From an uncultured Coriobacteriaceae bacterium (GTDB taxonomy: Bacteria > Actinomycetota > Coriobacteriia > Coriobacteriales > Eggerthellaceae), in contig CALDCB010000012.1 in the NCBI GenBank assembly GCA_937937585.1, positions 1 through 64,000 on the forward strand: a DNA stretch of 64,000 nucleotides. The letters are read 5' to 3'. How positions within the stretch are numbered: the first letter of the stretch is position 1; the number at the start of each line of letters is the position of its first letter. Position numbers and translations under genes: made by a program. The notes beneath the pieces are model-generated. The model was given only the letters and a program-made list of their open reading frames with translations. It was not told where the DNA came from and searched no databases. Shown in pieces: positions 1 through 9,141 of the stretch.

Positions 1-55
1 CCCGTACCGATCCGATTGGGATTAAGTTGCAGACACACTTTTCTGCCTATAACCC

Positions 56-1316
56 TCCGCGGATGGGGGTCAACGCCCGTCGAGCTCGGGGGTTCCGGGA
101 AAGACCCAGCTATGTCGGCGGCGCGCCCGCTAGGCGCCTTCCGCCATACGGCCAACGGCCCAGCACCAGCACGCCAGCTCGCGCGCTATCGCGACGTTGG
201 CCACGCTCGACTGCTTGCCGGCGGCGTCCATCGCGCGCCGCCTGTCGACCAGCCGCCTCACGCCCGCGTTGGCGTGGCGGCGCGCATCGGGCGGGACGGA
301 TTGGCCTTTGGCCAGCCCCTTCGGCGCGCGCGACGCGCTTTTGTAGTGCCACGCGGCCTCGACCAGCAGTTTCCTCAGGTGCTTGTTGCCGGCCTTGGTG
401 ATGCCGCCGCGGCATTGGGACTCGCCGCTCGAGTGCTCGGAGGGCACCAGCCCTATCCACGCGGCGAAGCCCGACGCCTTGGCGAAACGCGAGAACCCGT
501 CGGCCTCGCACGCGATGGACGCGGCCGTCACGGCGTCGATGCCCTTCAGGCACCTCAGCGCGTCGCACGTCGGCTTCCACCTGGGCGCTTGCGCGAGCGA
601 CTTCACCTTGGCCTCCAGCGAGGTCTTCTCCTCGTCGGCCCTGCGGACGCGCTCGCAGTAGTGGTCGAGCGCGGCCATGGCCGATGGGTCGCCCAGGTCG
701 ATCCGCCCGACCCATGCCCAGAAATCCCTGGTCCAGCGGCTCTTCCGCTGACCGGCAGCGTTCCTCTCGTCGTAGACGTATCCGTGTCTGAGCAGGAACT
801 TCGACAGGCGCTGCTTGGCGCGCACGGCGTCGTCGCGGGCATCCGCCAGCGCCCTCGTCAAGTCGCGCGCCCCCTCGCACTCGGGGTCTGGCACGTGCAC
901 CTCGGTGACCACCCCGAGCGCCAGCTGCACGGCCAGGAAATGCGCGTCGCGGCGGTCCGTCTTGCGGCCGCGGTCGGCGGCCGGCTTGTGCATCTTCGAC
1001 ACCGCGCCGATGACGCAGTCGACGCCCATGGCGCGCAGCTCGCGGCACAGGTGGAAGCCGGTCACGCCCGACTCGTAGACGCATTTCGCGGGCTGGGGCA
1101 GGGACTTCATCCACGATGCGAGCTCGCCGGGCTCGTACCCGAGCGATTTCCCCTCGATCTCGCCCGTGGCCGGCACGAAAGCGCAGGCCTTTATCGAGCG
1201 GGCGTGGACGTCGAGCCCTACGAAAGTGGTAGCATTGTTCATCGGAAGCCCCTTCCATGAATGCGGCGTGGCCGCTGGCGGTTTGGACACCACTATTGTC
1301 GGCCTAATCCGCGGAT
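56..1316 (-). mobile_element. IS110-family insertion sequence (tentative ends)
   Basis: A single-ORF element whose transposase belongs to the IS110 group. The 9-bp sequence TCCGCGGAT occurs on both sides of the ORF (56-64 and 1308-1316). Read on the minus strand, each copy is followed by a related stretch containing TAGGC, GA, AA and GTGTC, so I take these as the approximate ends; about 1.26 kb is normal for the family. IS110 elements move through a circular intermediate and usually leave no target duplication, so the ends cannot be fixed without an empty site. The similar sequence beyond position 56 could be flank or a neighbouring element cut by the window edge. Confidence 0.6.
130..1242 (-). 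CDS. IS110-family transposase (DEDD + Tnp_20 domains)
   Basis: Catalyses excision and integration of the element. The N-terminal RuvC-like DEDD domain (about residues 5-160) begins FVGLDVHARS with the first Asp, continues with an ESGVTGF segment and has TDRRDA carrying late acidic residues. The C-terminal Tnp_20 domain contains the KGIDAVTAASIACEADG helix-hairpin region and a serine-rich SEHSSGESQ motif that should hold the catalytic Ser. The predicted 371 aa is close to the family's usual 340-400. The start at 1242 is preferred over an upstream in-frame ATG because AAGGGG precedes it. The reading frame is intact, so the element could be active. Confidence 0.9.
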   Translation of the reverse strand: MNNATTFVGLDVHARSIKACAFVPATGEIEGKSLGYEPGELASWMKSLPQPAKCVYESGVTGFHLCRELRAMGVDCVIGAVSKMHKPAADRGRKTDRRDAHFLAVQLALGVVTEVHVPDPECEGARDLTRALADARDDAVRAKQRLSKFLLRHGYVYDERNAAGQRKSRWTRDFWAWVGRIDLGDPSAMAALDHYCERVRRADEEKTSLEAKVKSLAQAPRWKPTCDALRCLKGIDAVTAASIACEADGFSRFAKASGFAAWIGLVPSEHSSGESQCRGGITKAGNKHLRKLLVEAAWHYKSASRAPKGLAKGQSVPPDARRHANAGVRRLVDRRRAMDAAGKQSSVANVAIARELACWCWAVGRMAEGA

Positions 1317-1337
1317 ATGCATGCAGGAGGGGCTTCC
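1243..1337 (-). other. IS110 upstream non-coding end; possible bridge-RNA region
   Basis: About 95 bases between the transposase start and the tentative element end are bounded by a 10-bp inverted repeat, GGAAGCCCCT at 1244-1253 and AGGGGCTTCC at 1328-1337, with a GC-rich region between. IS110 elements of the IS621 type encode a structured guide (bridge) RNA in the non-coding end upstream of the transposase. Whether this short region is that RNA, or whether it lies in the roughly 75-130 bases downstream of the ORF as in IS1111, cannot be decided by eye. Confidence 0.35.
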
Positions 1338-1538
1338 AACTTTTTTATGTCCTGCTCATATCGTCTTTTCTCTTCAACATTTACCAGATCCCCTTCTTTA
1401 ATAAAAAAGAGCCATGAGGGTTCGAATTGGCAACAAGAATGAGCCGTTGCGTGGTTTCGTTTCGGAAGGATTCGAAATACGTTAACAGCTAGCGAAACCA
1501 TCAGCTTTCGCTGATCGATGAGAAAAGGAGTGGAGCGC

Positions 1539-2207
1539 ATGAAATCTATTACTAAGACCATCATGATCGCGGCCTCGGCATTTGCTCTTTGCTTCGGACT
1601 TACCGCATGTGGTGGCGGTGGTCAGGCTGCATCGAGCGGAAGCGCCGCAGCAAGCGGTAGTGCGGCAGCCAGCGCCGCAGCAAGCGGAAGCGCTTCTTCC
1701 GCTGCTTCTTCTGCAGCTTCGACCGCGAGCAAGGCCACGGATTTCTACATGTTCAAGGCCGAGATGCCTGAGGGTTACGCAATGTGGGGTCCCAACGGCA
1801 AGGAGTCACCGCTGAACATCTTTGAGTTCCGTAACATTGAGAACTCCAACAAGCTTGTTGACGTCGAGATCGACGAGGGTACTGCTCAGGAACAGTTCGA
1901 CAAGAAGGCCGCCAAGGACAAGTACACGGCCGGTCAGGACGTGAAGCTTGGCAAGTACACTTGGAAGACGCTTGATTTCACGTGGAACAAGCAGCCTAGT
2001 GTGGTTATGTACACTGACATCGCCGACGGTCTGTACGCTGAAGTGACCCTGTATGAGACGACGCTTGATGACGCGGCAGTTAAGGCCTTCCTTGAGGGTG
2101 CGGAGTTCACGACTGACTACGAGAGTGCTCACAAGGCCGGTATGGACACGACCGTCGAGAAGTTTGCCAGCGGCAATAACCTGAAACTTTGGGAAGATAA
2201 GAAATAA
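1539..2207 (+). CDS. Secreted lipoprotein of unknown function
   Basis: The protein is 222 aa. A lipoprotein signal peptide spans residues 1-24 and ends in the lipobox LTAC. It is followed by a low-complexity linker of Gly, Ser and Ala (about residues 25-65) of the kind that tethers actinobacterial lipoproteins, then a globular domain of about 155 residues. I do not recognise the domain; it is rich in Lys, Asp and Thr with several aromatic residues (YTWKTLDFTWNK). The start at 1539 has AAGGAG about 8 nt upstream; the longer in-frame GTG/ATG options lack this. A strong terminator follows, so the gene is probably monocistronic. The codon pattern of the linker is repetitive and may slip. Confidence 0.85.
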   Translation: MKSITKTIMIAASAFALCFGLTACGGGGQAASSGSAAASGSAAASAAASGSASSAASSAASTASKATDFYMFKAEMPEGYAMWGPNGKESPLNIFEFRNIENSNKLVDVEIDEGTAQEQFDKKAAKDKYTAGQDVKLGKYTWKTLDFTWNKQPSVVMYTDIADGLYAEVTLYETTLDDAAVKAFLEGAEFTTDYESAHKAGMDTTVEKFASGNNLKLWEDKK

Positions 2208-2235
2208 TTCTCAGTTAGATATTCAGTAAAAACTT

Positions 2236-2273
2236 GGGGCCCTTTGCCTGTTTGACAAAGGGCCCCGTTTCGT
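2236..2273 (+). terminator. Rho-independent terminator after the lipoprotein gene
   Basis: A perfect 11-bp stem, GGGGCCCTTTG (2236-2246) with CAAAGGGCCCC (2256-2266), a 9-nt loop and then GTTTCGTTGG. The convergent radical SAM gene ends 40 bases beyond, so it may serve both strands. Confidence 0.85.
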
Positions 2274-2303
2274 TGGTTTTAAGGTGCGTTCTAAGCGCAA
2301 AAG

Positions 2304-3641
2304 TTAATCCAACTGGATGCGAGCACCGTCTTCAAACGCTAGCTCGCGTTCTGGGCCGTCAAGCGCCTTGCGAGCTTGGTCGCGCAAGTTGTTCATACCG
2401 CTGAGGAATTGACGGTACATAACCAACGTCAAGTAGCGGCCTTTTTCCGAGGGGATCAAGCAATCCGCATCGTCGACGGCGAAGGCGTGGTTCGCGCGCA
2501 TGAACGCCATCTCGATGGGAAGTGCGCTCTCGATGCTTTTGCCGAACAGGTCCTTGAACTTCTGCTTGTCGAAGCGAAGAGTGTACAACCCCAAAAGGAA
2601 GCAGTAACGCATGTGGTCGCGAGGCGAAAGCGCCATTTTGCCCATGATGGACATGCGCCCGCTCTCGATGGTCTTGTTGTACTCTTCAAGGCTGAACGTG
2701 TTCACATACACGCCGCCGTTAAGATGCGAGATGGATCCGCTGCCGATGCTGGGATACTCGTCATACGAGGTCTGCACTTCTTCGGCAGGAAGCTCGATGT
2801 CTTGAACGCCGTTTTCGTTCAGTCGGTTGAAGGTCCAAACGGTTTCGCGCTTAAACGCCGGGTTCTGACCGCCTGTCAGCCCTTCGTCGAGCATCTTGTA
2901 CATGCCGAACTCGCGGTTGTAGTCCATCTTGCCAAGCTTCTCGGCCATCTTCTTCGTTGTGCATGAAGAGACGTAAAGCGGCGAGAACGTGGTTTGGCGG
3001 CAGCCGCATTTTTTGATCATCTCGATGTCGTGCGCGAGGATCTCCTCAGTTTGAGAGGGGAAATTGAAAATCATGTCGACGTTCAAAGAGTCGAAATAAG
3101 GAAGCGCTTCACCGATGCGCTCCATGATCTGGGCGCCGCTGCCGTACTTGTTGTATCGATCCATCTGCTTAAGCAGATTGTCGTCGAAGCTTTGAACGCC
3201 AACGGACATGCGCTGCACGCGGCCCTTCAGCTCGGAAAGCCACGGCTGGGTGAGGTGATTTGGGTTGGTTTCAACCGCCACCTCGTTGACTGACGGGAAC
3301 TTATCGCGCGCAAGGTCGATGGTCTTGCGCAGCTCGTCAAGCAGGATGGTTGGCGTGCCGCCGCCGAAATACAGCGTTTCGAAGTCGTAGCCAAGGTCGA
3401 CCAACATGAGCATTTCCTTGCGCATGTTCTCGAAATAGCGGCGGGCCACGTCCTCGCGCATCTTGTATCGGTTGAAGCTGCAGTAAGGACAAAGAACCTC
3501 ACAGAACGGAACGTGCAAGTACAGCATGTACTTCTCGCCGTCTTTAGGTTCTGGCAAATGCGTTTCGCTGGTGGGATTGATTACCAAATGCCCATTCGCG
3601 ATGTTCTTAACGATAGTGGTGAGCATGCGTTCACTGATCAC
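2304..3641 (-). CDS. Radical SAM protein, HemW/coproporphyrinogen-oxidase-like (copy 1)
   Basis: A 445-aa radical SAM enzyme. The cluster-binding motif CEVLCPYC (CxxxCxxC, about residues 47-54) follows the YLHVPFC lead-in typical of HemN/HemW. GGGTPT and the NPNHLT...SVGVQSFDDNLLKQMDR stretch are the SAM-binding and TIM-barrel signatures of the same family. Members include HemW (haem chaperone), HemN and ChuW/HutW (anaerobic haem opening); sequence alone does not say which this is. A second gene of about the same length and roughly half identical lies at 19764-21119. The start is GTG at 3641, with AGGGGAG upstream. No porphyrin pathway genes adjoin it. Confidence 0.85.
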   Translation of the reverse strand: MISERMLTTIVKNIANGHLVINPTSETHLPEPKDGEKYMLYLHVPFCEVLCPYCSFNRYKMREDVARRYFENMRKEMLMLVDLGYDFETLYFGGGTPTILLDELRKTIDLARDKFPSVNEVAVETNPNHLTQPWLSELKGRVQRMSVGVQSFDDNLLKQMDRYNKYGSGAQIMERIGEALPYFDSLNVDMIFNFPSQTEEILAHDIEMIKKCGCRQTTFSPLYVSSCTTKKMAEKLGKMDYNREFGMYKMLDEGLTGGQNPAFKRETVWTFNRLNENGVQDIELPAEEVQTSYDEYPSIGSGSISHLNGGVYVNTFSLEEYNKTIESGRMSIMGKMALSPRDHMRYCFLLGLYTLRFDKQKFKDLFGKSIESALPIEMAFMRANHAFAVDDADCLIPSEKGRYLTLVMYRQFLSGMNNLRDQARKALDGPERELAFEDGARIQLD

Positions 3642-3922
3642 GAGTTCTCTCCCCTTGTGATGAGTTTTGATACCAATGCAGAATGGTACCGCGCTGAAAA
3701 TCCGCTTGCCAATTTATCTGCACTTTCCAACGGAAAGCATAGGATTACCACTTGACACCGAATGGGTTTGAATTTTGGAGGTTCTGTCGGGAGCACAACA
3801 GTGATTTGTTCCCGTTTCAACATGAATCCAACAGATGATTTCGCGTATCCAACGAGGATTGATCATCGCGTCTGCCCCGCCGTGATAGGATTTCAGGAAT
3901 CATCGAGGTGAAACGAGGAATC

Positions 3923-4459
3923 ATGAAGCGATCGGAAGCGCTGCGCATGCTGGGCCTAGGGGAAGATGCGACTCCGGACGAAATCAAAGCTGCCTATCGT
4001 GAAACCGCCCAAATATTGCATCCCGACAGATTCGCGTCCAATAAAAAGTTGCAAGAACGTGCGACCGAGCAGTTCAAGAACTTGCAGGAGGCTTACGACT
4101 GCCTGACAGGAAGGTCGGCACCGTCTGACACGGCTTCATCAAAATCCGCCCGTTCATCGAACGCCTACGATTCCATTCGCGAGGCCCAGCTTGCCGGTTT
4201 GGCCGCTGCCCGCACGCAGCTTATCAAGCAGCGAGATTACGCAAGCGACGAGCGCAGGAACGGCGCGATCATGTTCCTTGCAGGTGCTGCGTTGTGCCTT
4301 GCTTTGCGGAGAATTCCAGCTATCGCAGCCATCGCATCGGCTGCGGCGGTGTGGGGCGTGGTTCAGGTGATATCCTCGCAAAAGACCATCAACACCATTA
4401 ACGAGAATCTCGATTCGATCAAAAAAGAGAAGGCCGCCATCGAGAACGAGATGGCTTAA
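3923..4459 (+). CDS. J-domain (DnaJ-like) membrane protein
   Basis: A 178-aa protein with an N-terminal J domain (residues 1-70), including the HPD tripeptide in ILHPDRFAS that stimulates DnaK ATPase. A Ser-rich linker, a basic helix and two hydrophobic segments (MFLAGAALCLALRR and IAAIASAAAVWGVVQVI) follow, then a charged tail rich in Lys and Glu that looks coiled coil. There is no Gly/Phe region or zinc finger, so it is not DnaJ itself but a specialised co-chaperone that probably recruits DnaK to the membrane. ATG 3923 has a GAGGAA ribosome site; an upstream in-frame GTG at 3908 is less likely. It lies 41 bases before typA. Confidence 0.85.
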   Translation: MKRSEALRMLGLGEDATPDEIKAAYRETAQILHPDRFASNKKLQERATEQFKNLQEAYDCLTGRSAPSDTASSKSARSSNAYDSIREAQLAGLAAARTQLIKQRDYASDERRNGAIMFLAGAALCLALRRIPAIAAIASAAAVWGVVQVISSQKTINTINENLDSIKKEKAAIENEMA

Positions 4460-4500
4460 GGCGCGCGGCTAAGTCAAAACATCGAAGGGAAGAAGCAAGA

Positions 4501-6312
4501 GTGAAGCAAGAGAATTTGCGCAACGTTGCAATCATCGCCCACGTTGACCACGGCAAAACCACCCTGGTTGACCGTCTTCTGTGGGCTTCTCACGCATTCC
4601 GTGAGAATCAGGAAGTCCAGGAACGTGTTCTGGACTCGAACGATCAGGAACGTGAGCGCGGCATCACCATCCTTTCCAAGAACATCGCCATTTCTTACAA
4701 GGGCGTGAAGATCAACGTCATCGATACCCCCGGCCATGCCGACTTCGGCGGCGAGGTCGAGCGCGTTCTGAACATGGCCGATGGCGCACTGCTCATCGTC
4801 GACGCCTACGAGGGTCCCAAGCCTCAGACGCGTTTCGTTCTGTCCCATGCTTTGGAATGCGGCTTGCGCATCGTCGTCGTCGTGAACAAGATCGACCGTC
4901 CCAACGCCGATCCTGAAGGCGCTGTCGACAAAGTGTTCGACCTGATGGTCGAGCTTGGCGCTTCCGACGAGCAGCTTGACTTCCCCGTCATCTATGCCTC
5001 TGCTGTTAACGGCTATGCCCGTTACGAGGCCAACGACGGCAACATGGACATGGTTCCGCTGCTTGATACCATCCTCAAGGAAATCCCTGCTCCCGATGTC
5101 GATCCCGAGGGCCCGATCGCTCTTCAGGTTTGCACCGTCGACCACAGCAGCTACGAGGGTCGTATCGGCGTCGGTCGCCTTCACAGCGGCACGATTCGCG
5201 AAAAGCAGCAGGTTTTGGTTGTAAGGCCCGACGACGAGCCGTACACCGCTCAGATCCGCAAGGTTTACACCTTCGACAAGCTTGGCAAGGTTGAGGTTCC
5301 CGAGGCTTCCGCCGGCGACATCGTTGCTGTTATCGGTATCGAAGACGCCGACATTGGAGACGTCATCACCGATCCCGAGAATCCCGTCGAGATGAAGCCC
5401 ATCGCCGTTGAAGAGCCCACCATGGCTGTCGTTTTCGAGGCATCCACCAGCCCGCTTGTCGGTCGCGAGGGTGACATCGTCGGTGCTCGTCAGCTGAAAG
5501 AGCGCCTCATGCGTGAGAAGGAGAGCAACATCTCCATGCGCATCGATGAAACCGAGGACAAGTCCGGCGTTCGCGTGGCGGGTCGCGGCGTTCTTCATCT
5601 GTCCGTTCTCATGGAAACCATGCGCCGTGAGGGCTTCGAATTCCAGGTTGGTCGTCCGCAGGTCGTTTACAAGATCGACGAGAACGGCCAGAAGCTCGAG
5701 CCTATCGAGGAAGCCACCGTTGACGTTCCCAACGATTACTCGGGAAAGGCCATCGAGGTTATGGGTACCGCTGGCGGCATCATGGAGGACATGGCGTCCG
5801 ACGAGAACACCACCCACCTTGTGTTCAGCATTCCGTCCCGTGGCACGATGGGCCTGAAGACCCGCATCCTGAATGCCACGCACGGCGAGGCTATCCTGTT
5901 CCACCATTTCCGCGAGTACGGTCCGTACTCCGGCGAGATGACCGGCCGCAAGAACGGCGGCATGATCGCGATGTCCACCGGCAAGGCCGTTGCTTACGCT
6001 CTTGATACGCTTCAGGAACGCGGCCGCCTGTTCGTCGGTCCTGGCGACGAGTGCTACGAAGGCATGATCGTTGGCGAGTCTGCCAAGGAAGGCGATATGG
6101 TCGTTAACGTCGAGAAGACCAAGAACCTGGGTAACCAGCGCTCCTCGACCGCCGACAAGGCCATTCAGCTTACCCCGCCGCGTACTTTCACGCTGGAAGA
6201 GGCTCTCGAGTACATCGAGGACGACGAGTTGGTCGAGGTCACTCCCCAGTCGATCCGCATGCGCAAGCGCTTGCTGTCGGCAACCGATCGTCGTAAGGCT
6301 AACAAGAAATAA
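4501..6312 (+). CDS. typA: Translational GTPase TypA/BipA
   Basis: A 603-aa ribosome-associated GTPase of the EF-G/LepA superfamily, linked to 50S assembly and stress growth. G1 is AHVDHGKTT, the switch/G2 region has RERGITI, G3 is DTPGHAD and G4 is NKID. The EF-Tu domain 2 fold (about 205-300), EF-G III/V-like domains and the BipA C-terminal domain (about 480-600, ending in KANKK) follow. Length is the family norm. It starts with GTG at 4501 preceded by GAAGGGAAG. A terminator lies at 6364. Confidence 0.97.
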   Translation: MKQENLRNVAIIAHVDHGKTTLVDRLLWASHAFRENQEVQERVLDSNDQERERGITILSKNIAISYKGVKINVIDTPGHADFGGEVERVLNMADGALLIVDAYEGPKPQTRFVLSHALECGLRIVVVVNKIDRPNADPEGAVDKVFDLMVELGASDEQLDFPVIYASAVNGYARYEANDGNMDMVPLLDTILKEIPAPDVDPEGPIALQVCTVDHSSYEGRIGVGRLHSGTIREKQQVLVVRPDDEPYTAQIRKVYTFDKLGKVEVPEASAGDIVAVIGIEDADIGDVITDPENPVEMKPIAVEEPTMAVVFEASTSPLVGREGDIVGARQLKERLMREKESNISMRIDETEDKSGVRVAGRGVLHLSVLMETMRREGFEFQVGRPQVVYKIDENGQKLEPIEEATVDVPNDYSGKAIEVMGTAGGIMEDMASDENTTHLVFSIPSRGTMGLKTRILNATHGEAILFHHFREYGPYSGEMTGRKNGGMIAMSTGKAVAYALDTLQERGRLFVGPGDECYEGMIVGESAKEGDMVVNVEKTKNLGNQRSSTADKAIQLTPPRTFTLEEALEYIEDDELVEVTPQSIRMRKRLLSATDRRKANKK

Positions 6313-6363
6313 TCGACGTTGTTGGGTTCCATCAGAATCCATCACCGATTGGATGAAAATCGG

Positions 6364-6392
6364 CCGCGTGCCCAACGGGTGCGCGGTTTTTT
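6364..6392 (+). terminator. Terminator after typA
   Basis: A GC-rich stem, CCGCGTGCCC against GGGTGCGCGG (6364-6386), is followed by TTTTTT at 6387-6392. Confidence 0.9.
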
Positions 6393-6698
6393 CATGCACG
6401 GATTAGACATGTGGTTGTTCGATTACCCGGACGTTTATGCACGGTGGAAGCATCGATCCAACGGCGACTTGTGCATCAAGAATGCGTCGATATGCACGTT
6501 GTCTCAGACATAGAATCCATCGTGCGTCACTTACCGATTCGTTTGTTATGAATCGAGTGTAGCCATATTGTGCAAAGGGAAACCAGCATCAACCAGTGTG
6601 CGAAAATCCACAGCGAAACAGTCGCGGCATTGCGTTTAAGTCCGCGTAACTTGGTTCGGAAACGTACTTCAAACATTCAAACGAAGGAACATGCCTGT
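6393..6698 (+). other. Intergenic region upstream of the parvulin lipoprotein gene
   Basis: About 300 bases between the typA terminator and the next start. I see no convincing gene. It must hold the promoter of the next gene; AAGGA at 6684-6688 is its ribosome site, and I could not pick a clear -35/-10 pair. Confidence 0.5.
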
Positions 6699-7835
6699 AT
6701 GAAATCCTCCAAGATCGCTTCTGCTGTTGTTGCCGGCGCATTCGCGTTTGCTTGTTGCCTTGGCCTTACGGCATGTTCGGGTTCCGCTTCGGGCGATAAA
6801 GTTGCGGCAACCGTTAACGATACCAAGATCCTCGAGTCTGACGTGACCGCTTCAGTTGAAGCAGTTCGCGCAAACTACGGTCTTGAGGACGAGGATTCCT
6901 GGGGCAAGTTCCTCGCTCAGAGCGGCATGACCCCCGAATCGGTTCGCACCCAGATGATCGATTCCTATATTGACCAGGCTTTGGCTGAGCAGGGCGCCGC
7001 TGACAAGGGCGTTACTGTCGAGGACAGCGAGGTTGATCAGTACGTCAATCAGATGAAGGCAAACTACTCCAGCGACGATGCCTGGCAGAGCGCCTTGAAA
7101 GATGCCGGTTTCTCCGAGAAAACTTATCGCGAGCGCATCAAGGAGTCGCTGATCACCCAGAAGCTCACTCAGACGTTCGCCGACGCTGTCACCGACGATT
7201 CCCTGAGCGCTGACACCTTGAACTCTTACGCGACCATGTATTCGTCTTACTTCAAGGGCGCGAAGAAGTCTTCGCACATCCTTTTCGCCTCCACCGACAC
7301 CGAGACTGCTCAAAAGGTTCTTGATCAGATCAACAGCGGTGAGACTTCCTTCGAGGATGCTGCAAAGCAGTACTCCACCGACACCGGCAGCGCAAGCGAT
7401 GGCGGTAACGTTGGCTGGGATAAGCTCAGCTCGTTCGTCTCCGAGTACACCACCGCGCTTTCCGCTCTTTCGAAGGATCAGGTCAGCGGTTTGGTCACCA
7501 GCCAGTACGGCATCCATATCATCAAATGCACCGATGTGTTCCAGCCTGCAGACGGGGAAACCGTCACCTATGACTCCCTGCCTGCGGAATTCCAAAGCAC
7601 CATCAAGCAGATGTTGAAGTCCAGCCAGGGTCAGACCGATTTCCAGAATTGGGTTGCCGAGCAGCGTGAAAACGCGAATATCGTAATCAACGACATGCCC
7701 AAGGATCTGTCGTACAACGTTGACATGAGCAAGTATGCAACCGATTCGACTGATTCCTCTGATGCAGAAACCTCTTCTGACGAGTCCGCCGCTGAGGACG
7801 GCGGGTCTACCGAGGATAGCTCTGCTTCTGAATAA
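6699..7835 (+). CDS. Peptidyl-prolyl isomerase lipoprotein (PrsA/SurA-like parvulin)
   Basis: A 378-aa extracytoplasmic foldase. The lipoprotein signal peptide ends at LTAC (residue about 23). A SurA_N/PrsA helical chaperone region (about 30-170) is followed by a parvulin domain (about 185-285) with the typical KSSHILFAS start, the FEDAAKQYSTD helix, GGNVGW, and SQYGIHIIK at its end. The tail is acidic and Ser-rich (SSDAETSSDES). Such proteins help secreted proteins fold outside the membrane, which fits the lipoproteins and the large surface protein in this window. The start at 6699 is set by the signal peptide. The ABC ATPase gene follows 15 bases downstream, so the two may be co-transcribed. 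Confidence 0.9.
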   Translation: MKSSKIASAVVAGAFAFACCLGLTACSGSASGDKVAATVNDTKILESDVTASVEAVRANYGLEDEDSWGKFLAQSGMTPESVRTQMIDSYIDQALAEQGAADKGVTVEDSEVDQYVNQMKANYSSDDAWQSALKDAGFSEKTYRERIKESLITQKLTQTFADAVTDDSLSADTLNSYATMYSSYFKGAKKSSHILFASTDTETAQKVLDQINSGETSFEDAAKQYSTDTGSASDGGNVGWDKLSSFVSEYTTALSALSKDQVSGLVTSQYGIHIIKCTDVFQPADGETVTYDSLPAEFQSTIKQMLKSSQGQTDFQNWVAEQRENANIVINDMPKDLSYNVDMSKYATDSTDSSDAETSSDESAAEDGGSTEDSSASE

Positions 7836-7850
7836 ACTCGATAAAGAAAG

Positions 7851-8729
7851 ATGGGTGCCGCCATGGAGTCATTCGCAGTGCAAGGTTCAACCGATCGCGA
7901 CAAGATCGATGCTTGCGGCGAAACGACCGCCATCGTGGCACCTCCGTTTATTAAGATCACCGAAGCCGTGGTGAAACGTCAGGGCAAGACGCTTCTGAGC
8001 GTCGACTCTTTCCAGCTTGATGAAGGCGAGAACATTGCCATTCTTGGCCCGAACGGTGCCGGAAAATCAACCTTCGTCAAACTGATGACACGCGAGATGA
8101 TGCCGATCTACCGCGATATCCCGCCTGTGCTGTTCAGGGGAAATCCTCGTGCTACCCTCATCGATCTTCGTCGTGCGCTGGGAATCGTGTCGTCCAGCAT
8201 GCAAAGCGAGATCAGCGTTCATCTGCCGGCGATCGATATCGTTGCCGGCGGTTATACGGGAACGGTCGGTTTGCCCGTGACTGTTTCTTCGGAGGCGGCC
8301 GATGATGCCCGTGAGCGCGCGATCGCCCCTATGAAGATGCTTGGCATCTACGATTTGGCTTCACGTGACGTTATGACGCTTTCTACGGGCCAGGCTCGCC
8401 GCGTGCTTATTGCCCGCGCCCTCATGCATGATCCCGACGCTTTGATTTTCGACGAACCTTGCACGGGGCTCGACCCCGAGGGTATGTTCTACGTACGTCG
8501 AAGCATGCGGATTTTGGCCCAGCAAGGCAAGTCTGTGGTCCTTGTCACACATTATCCCGAAGACATCATCCCTGAAATCGATCGCTTGCTTTTGATTCGC
8601 GATGGTAGCGTTTTCGCAGATGGGAGCAAGAAACAAATTCTTACAGGGGAAATGATGTCCAAGCTTTTCGACATACCTGTGCAGATAAATTGTACGGATG
8701 AATATTATTCGCTTGTTGCATCGTATTAG
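7851..8729 (+). CDS. ABC transporter ATP-binding protein, partner unknown
   Basis: A 292-aa ATPase with Walker A GPNGAGKST (about residue 65), a weak signature TLSTGQARR in place of LSGGQ, Walker B ALIFDEP and the switch His in VLVTHYPED. The shape matches the ModF/YlmA-type stand-alone ATPases rather than a classic importer subunit. No permease or binding protein is adjacent. The N-terminal 35 residues before the domain are unusual. Two in-frame ATGs (7851 and 7863) are possible and neither has a strong ribosome site. The substrate is unknown. Confidence 0.85.
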   Translation: MGAAMESFAVQGSTDRDKIDACGETTAIVAPPFIKITEAVVKRQGKTLLSVDSFQLDEGENIAILGPNGAGKSTFVKLMTREMMPIYRDIPPVLFRGNPRATLIDLRRALGIVSSSMQSEISVHLPAIDIVAGGYTGTVGLPVTVSSEAADDARERAIAPMKMLGIYDLASRDVMTLSTGQARRVLIARALMHDPDALIFDEPCTGLDPEGMFYVRRSMRILAQQGKSVVLVTHYPEDIIPEIDRLLLIRDGSVFADGSKKQILTGEMMSKLFDIPVQINCTDEYYSLVASY

Positions 8730-8784
8730 CTGTTATATACTTCATACTCGCTGCGAATCGAAAAACGCGGCATTACGTAGAAGC

Positions 8785-8876
8785 GGAGAGATGTCCGAGC
8801 TGGCCGAAGGAGCACGATTGGAAATCGTGTATGCGCCAAAAGCGTATCTGGGGTTCGAATCCCCATCTCTCCGCCA
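8785..8876 (+). tRNA. tRNA-Ser (GGA)
   Basis: A type II tRNA with acceptor GGAGAGA, a long variable arm (TATGCGCC...GCGTA), TTCGAAT T-loop and encoded CCA at 8874-8876. The anticodon loop TTGGAAA gives GGA, reading UCC and UCU. Confidence 0.96.
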
Positions 8877-8988
8877 GAAATTTCACTCGCTCAGCCGAAA
8901 GGTTGAGCGTTGTTAATTGAAGAACAGGTAACATCGCAAAGCGCCAGGCTTTAGCGATAAGTCGTCAGAATGACGGCTCACCCCACGC

Positions 8989-9081
8989 GGAGGGGTGGCA
9001 GAGTGGTTGAATGCGGCGGTCTCGAAAACCGTTTCACCGGTATCCCCGGTGACGAGGGTTCGAATCCCTCCTCCTCCGCCA
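8989..9081 (+). tRNA. tRNA-Ser (CGA)
   Basis: Acceptor GGAGGGG pairs with CTCCTCC with one G-U. The variable arm is long, the T-loop is TTCGAAT and CCA is encoded at the end. Loop CTCGAAA gives anticodon CGA, reading UCG. It lies about 110 bases after tRNA-Ser(GGA), in the same orientation. Confidence 0.96.
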
Positions 9082-9093
9082 GTTACAAGACTA

Positions 9094-9117
9094 ACGCCCG
9101 CTATGCGGGCGTTTTTC
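9094..9117 (+). terminator. Terminator of the serine tRNA pair
   Basis: Stem ACGCCCGC / GCGGGCGT with a TAT loop, followed by TTTT. Confidence 0.85.
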
Positions 9118-9141
9118 GTTTATAGACGAAAGGAGATCCTC

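Noticed and set aside
4474..6399. A 641-residue minus-strand frame across typA
   Set aside because: Antisense to a complete, well-conserved TypA and rich in shadow-type composition.
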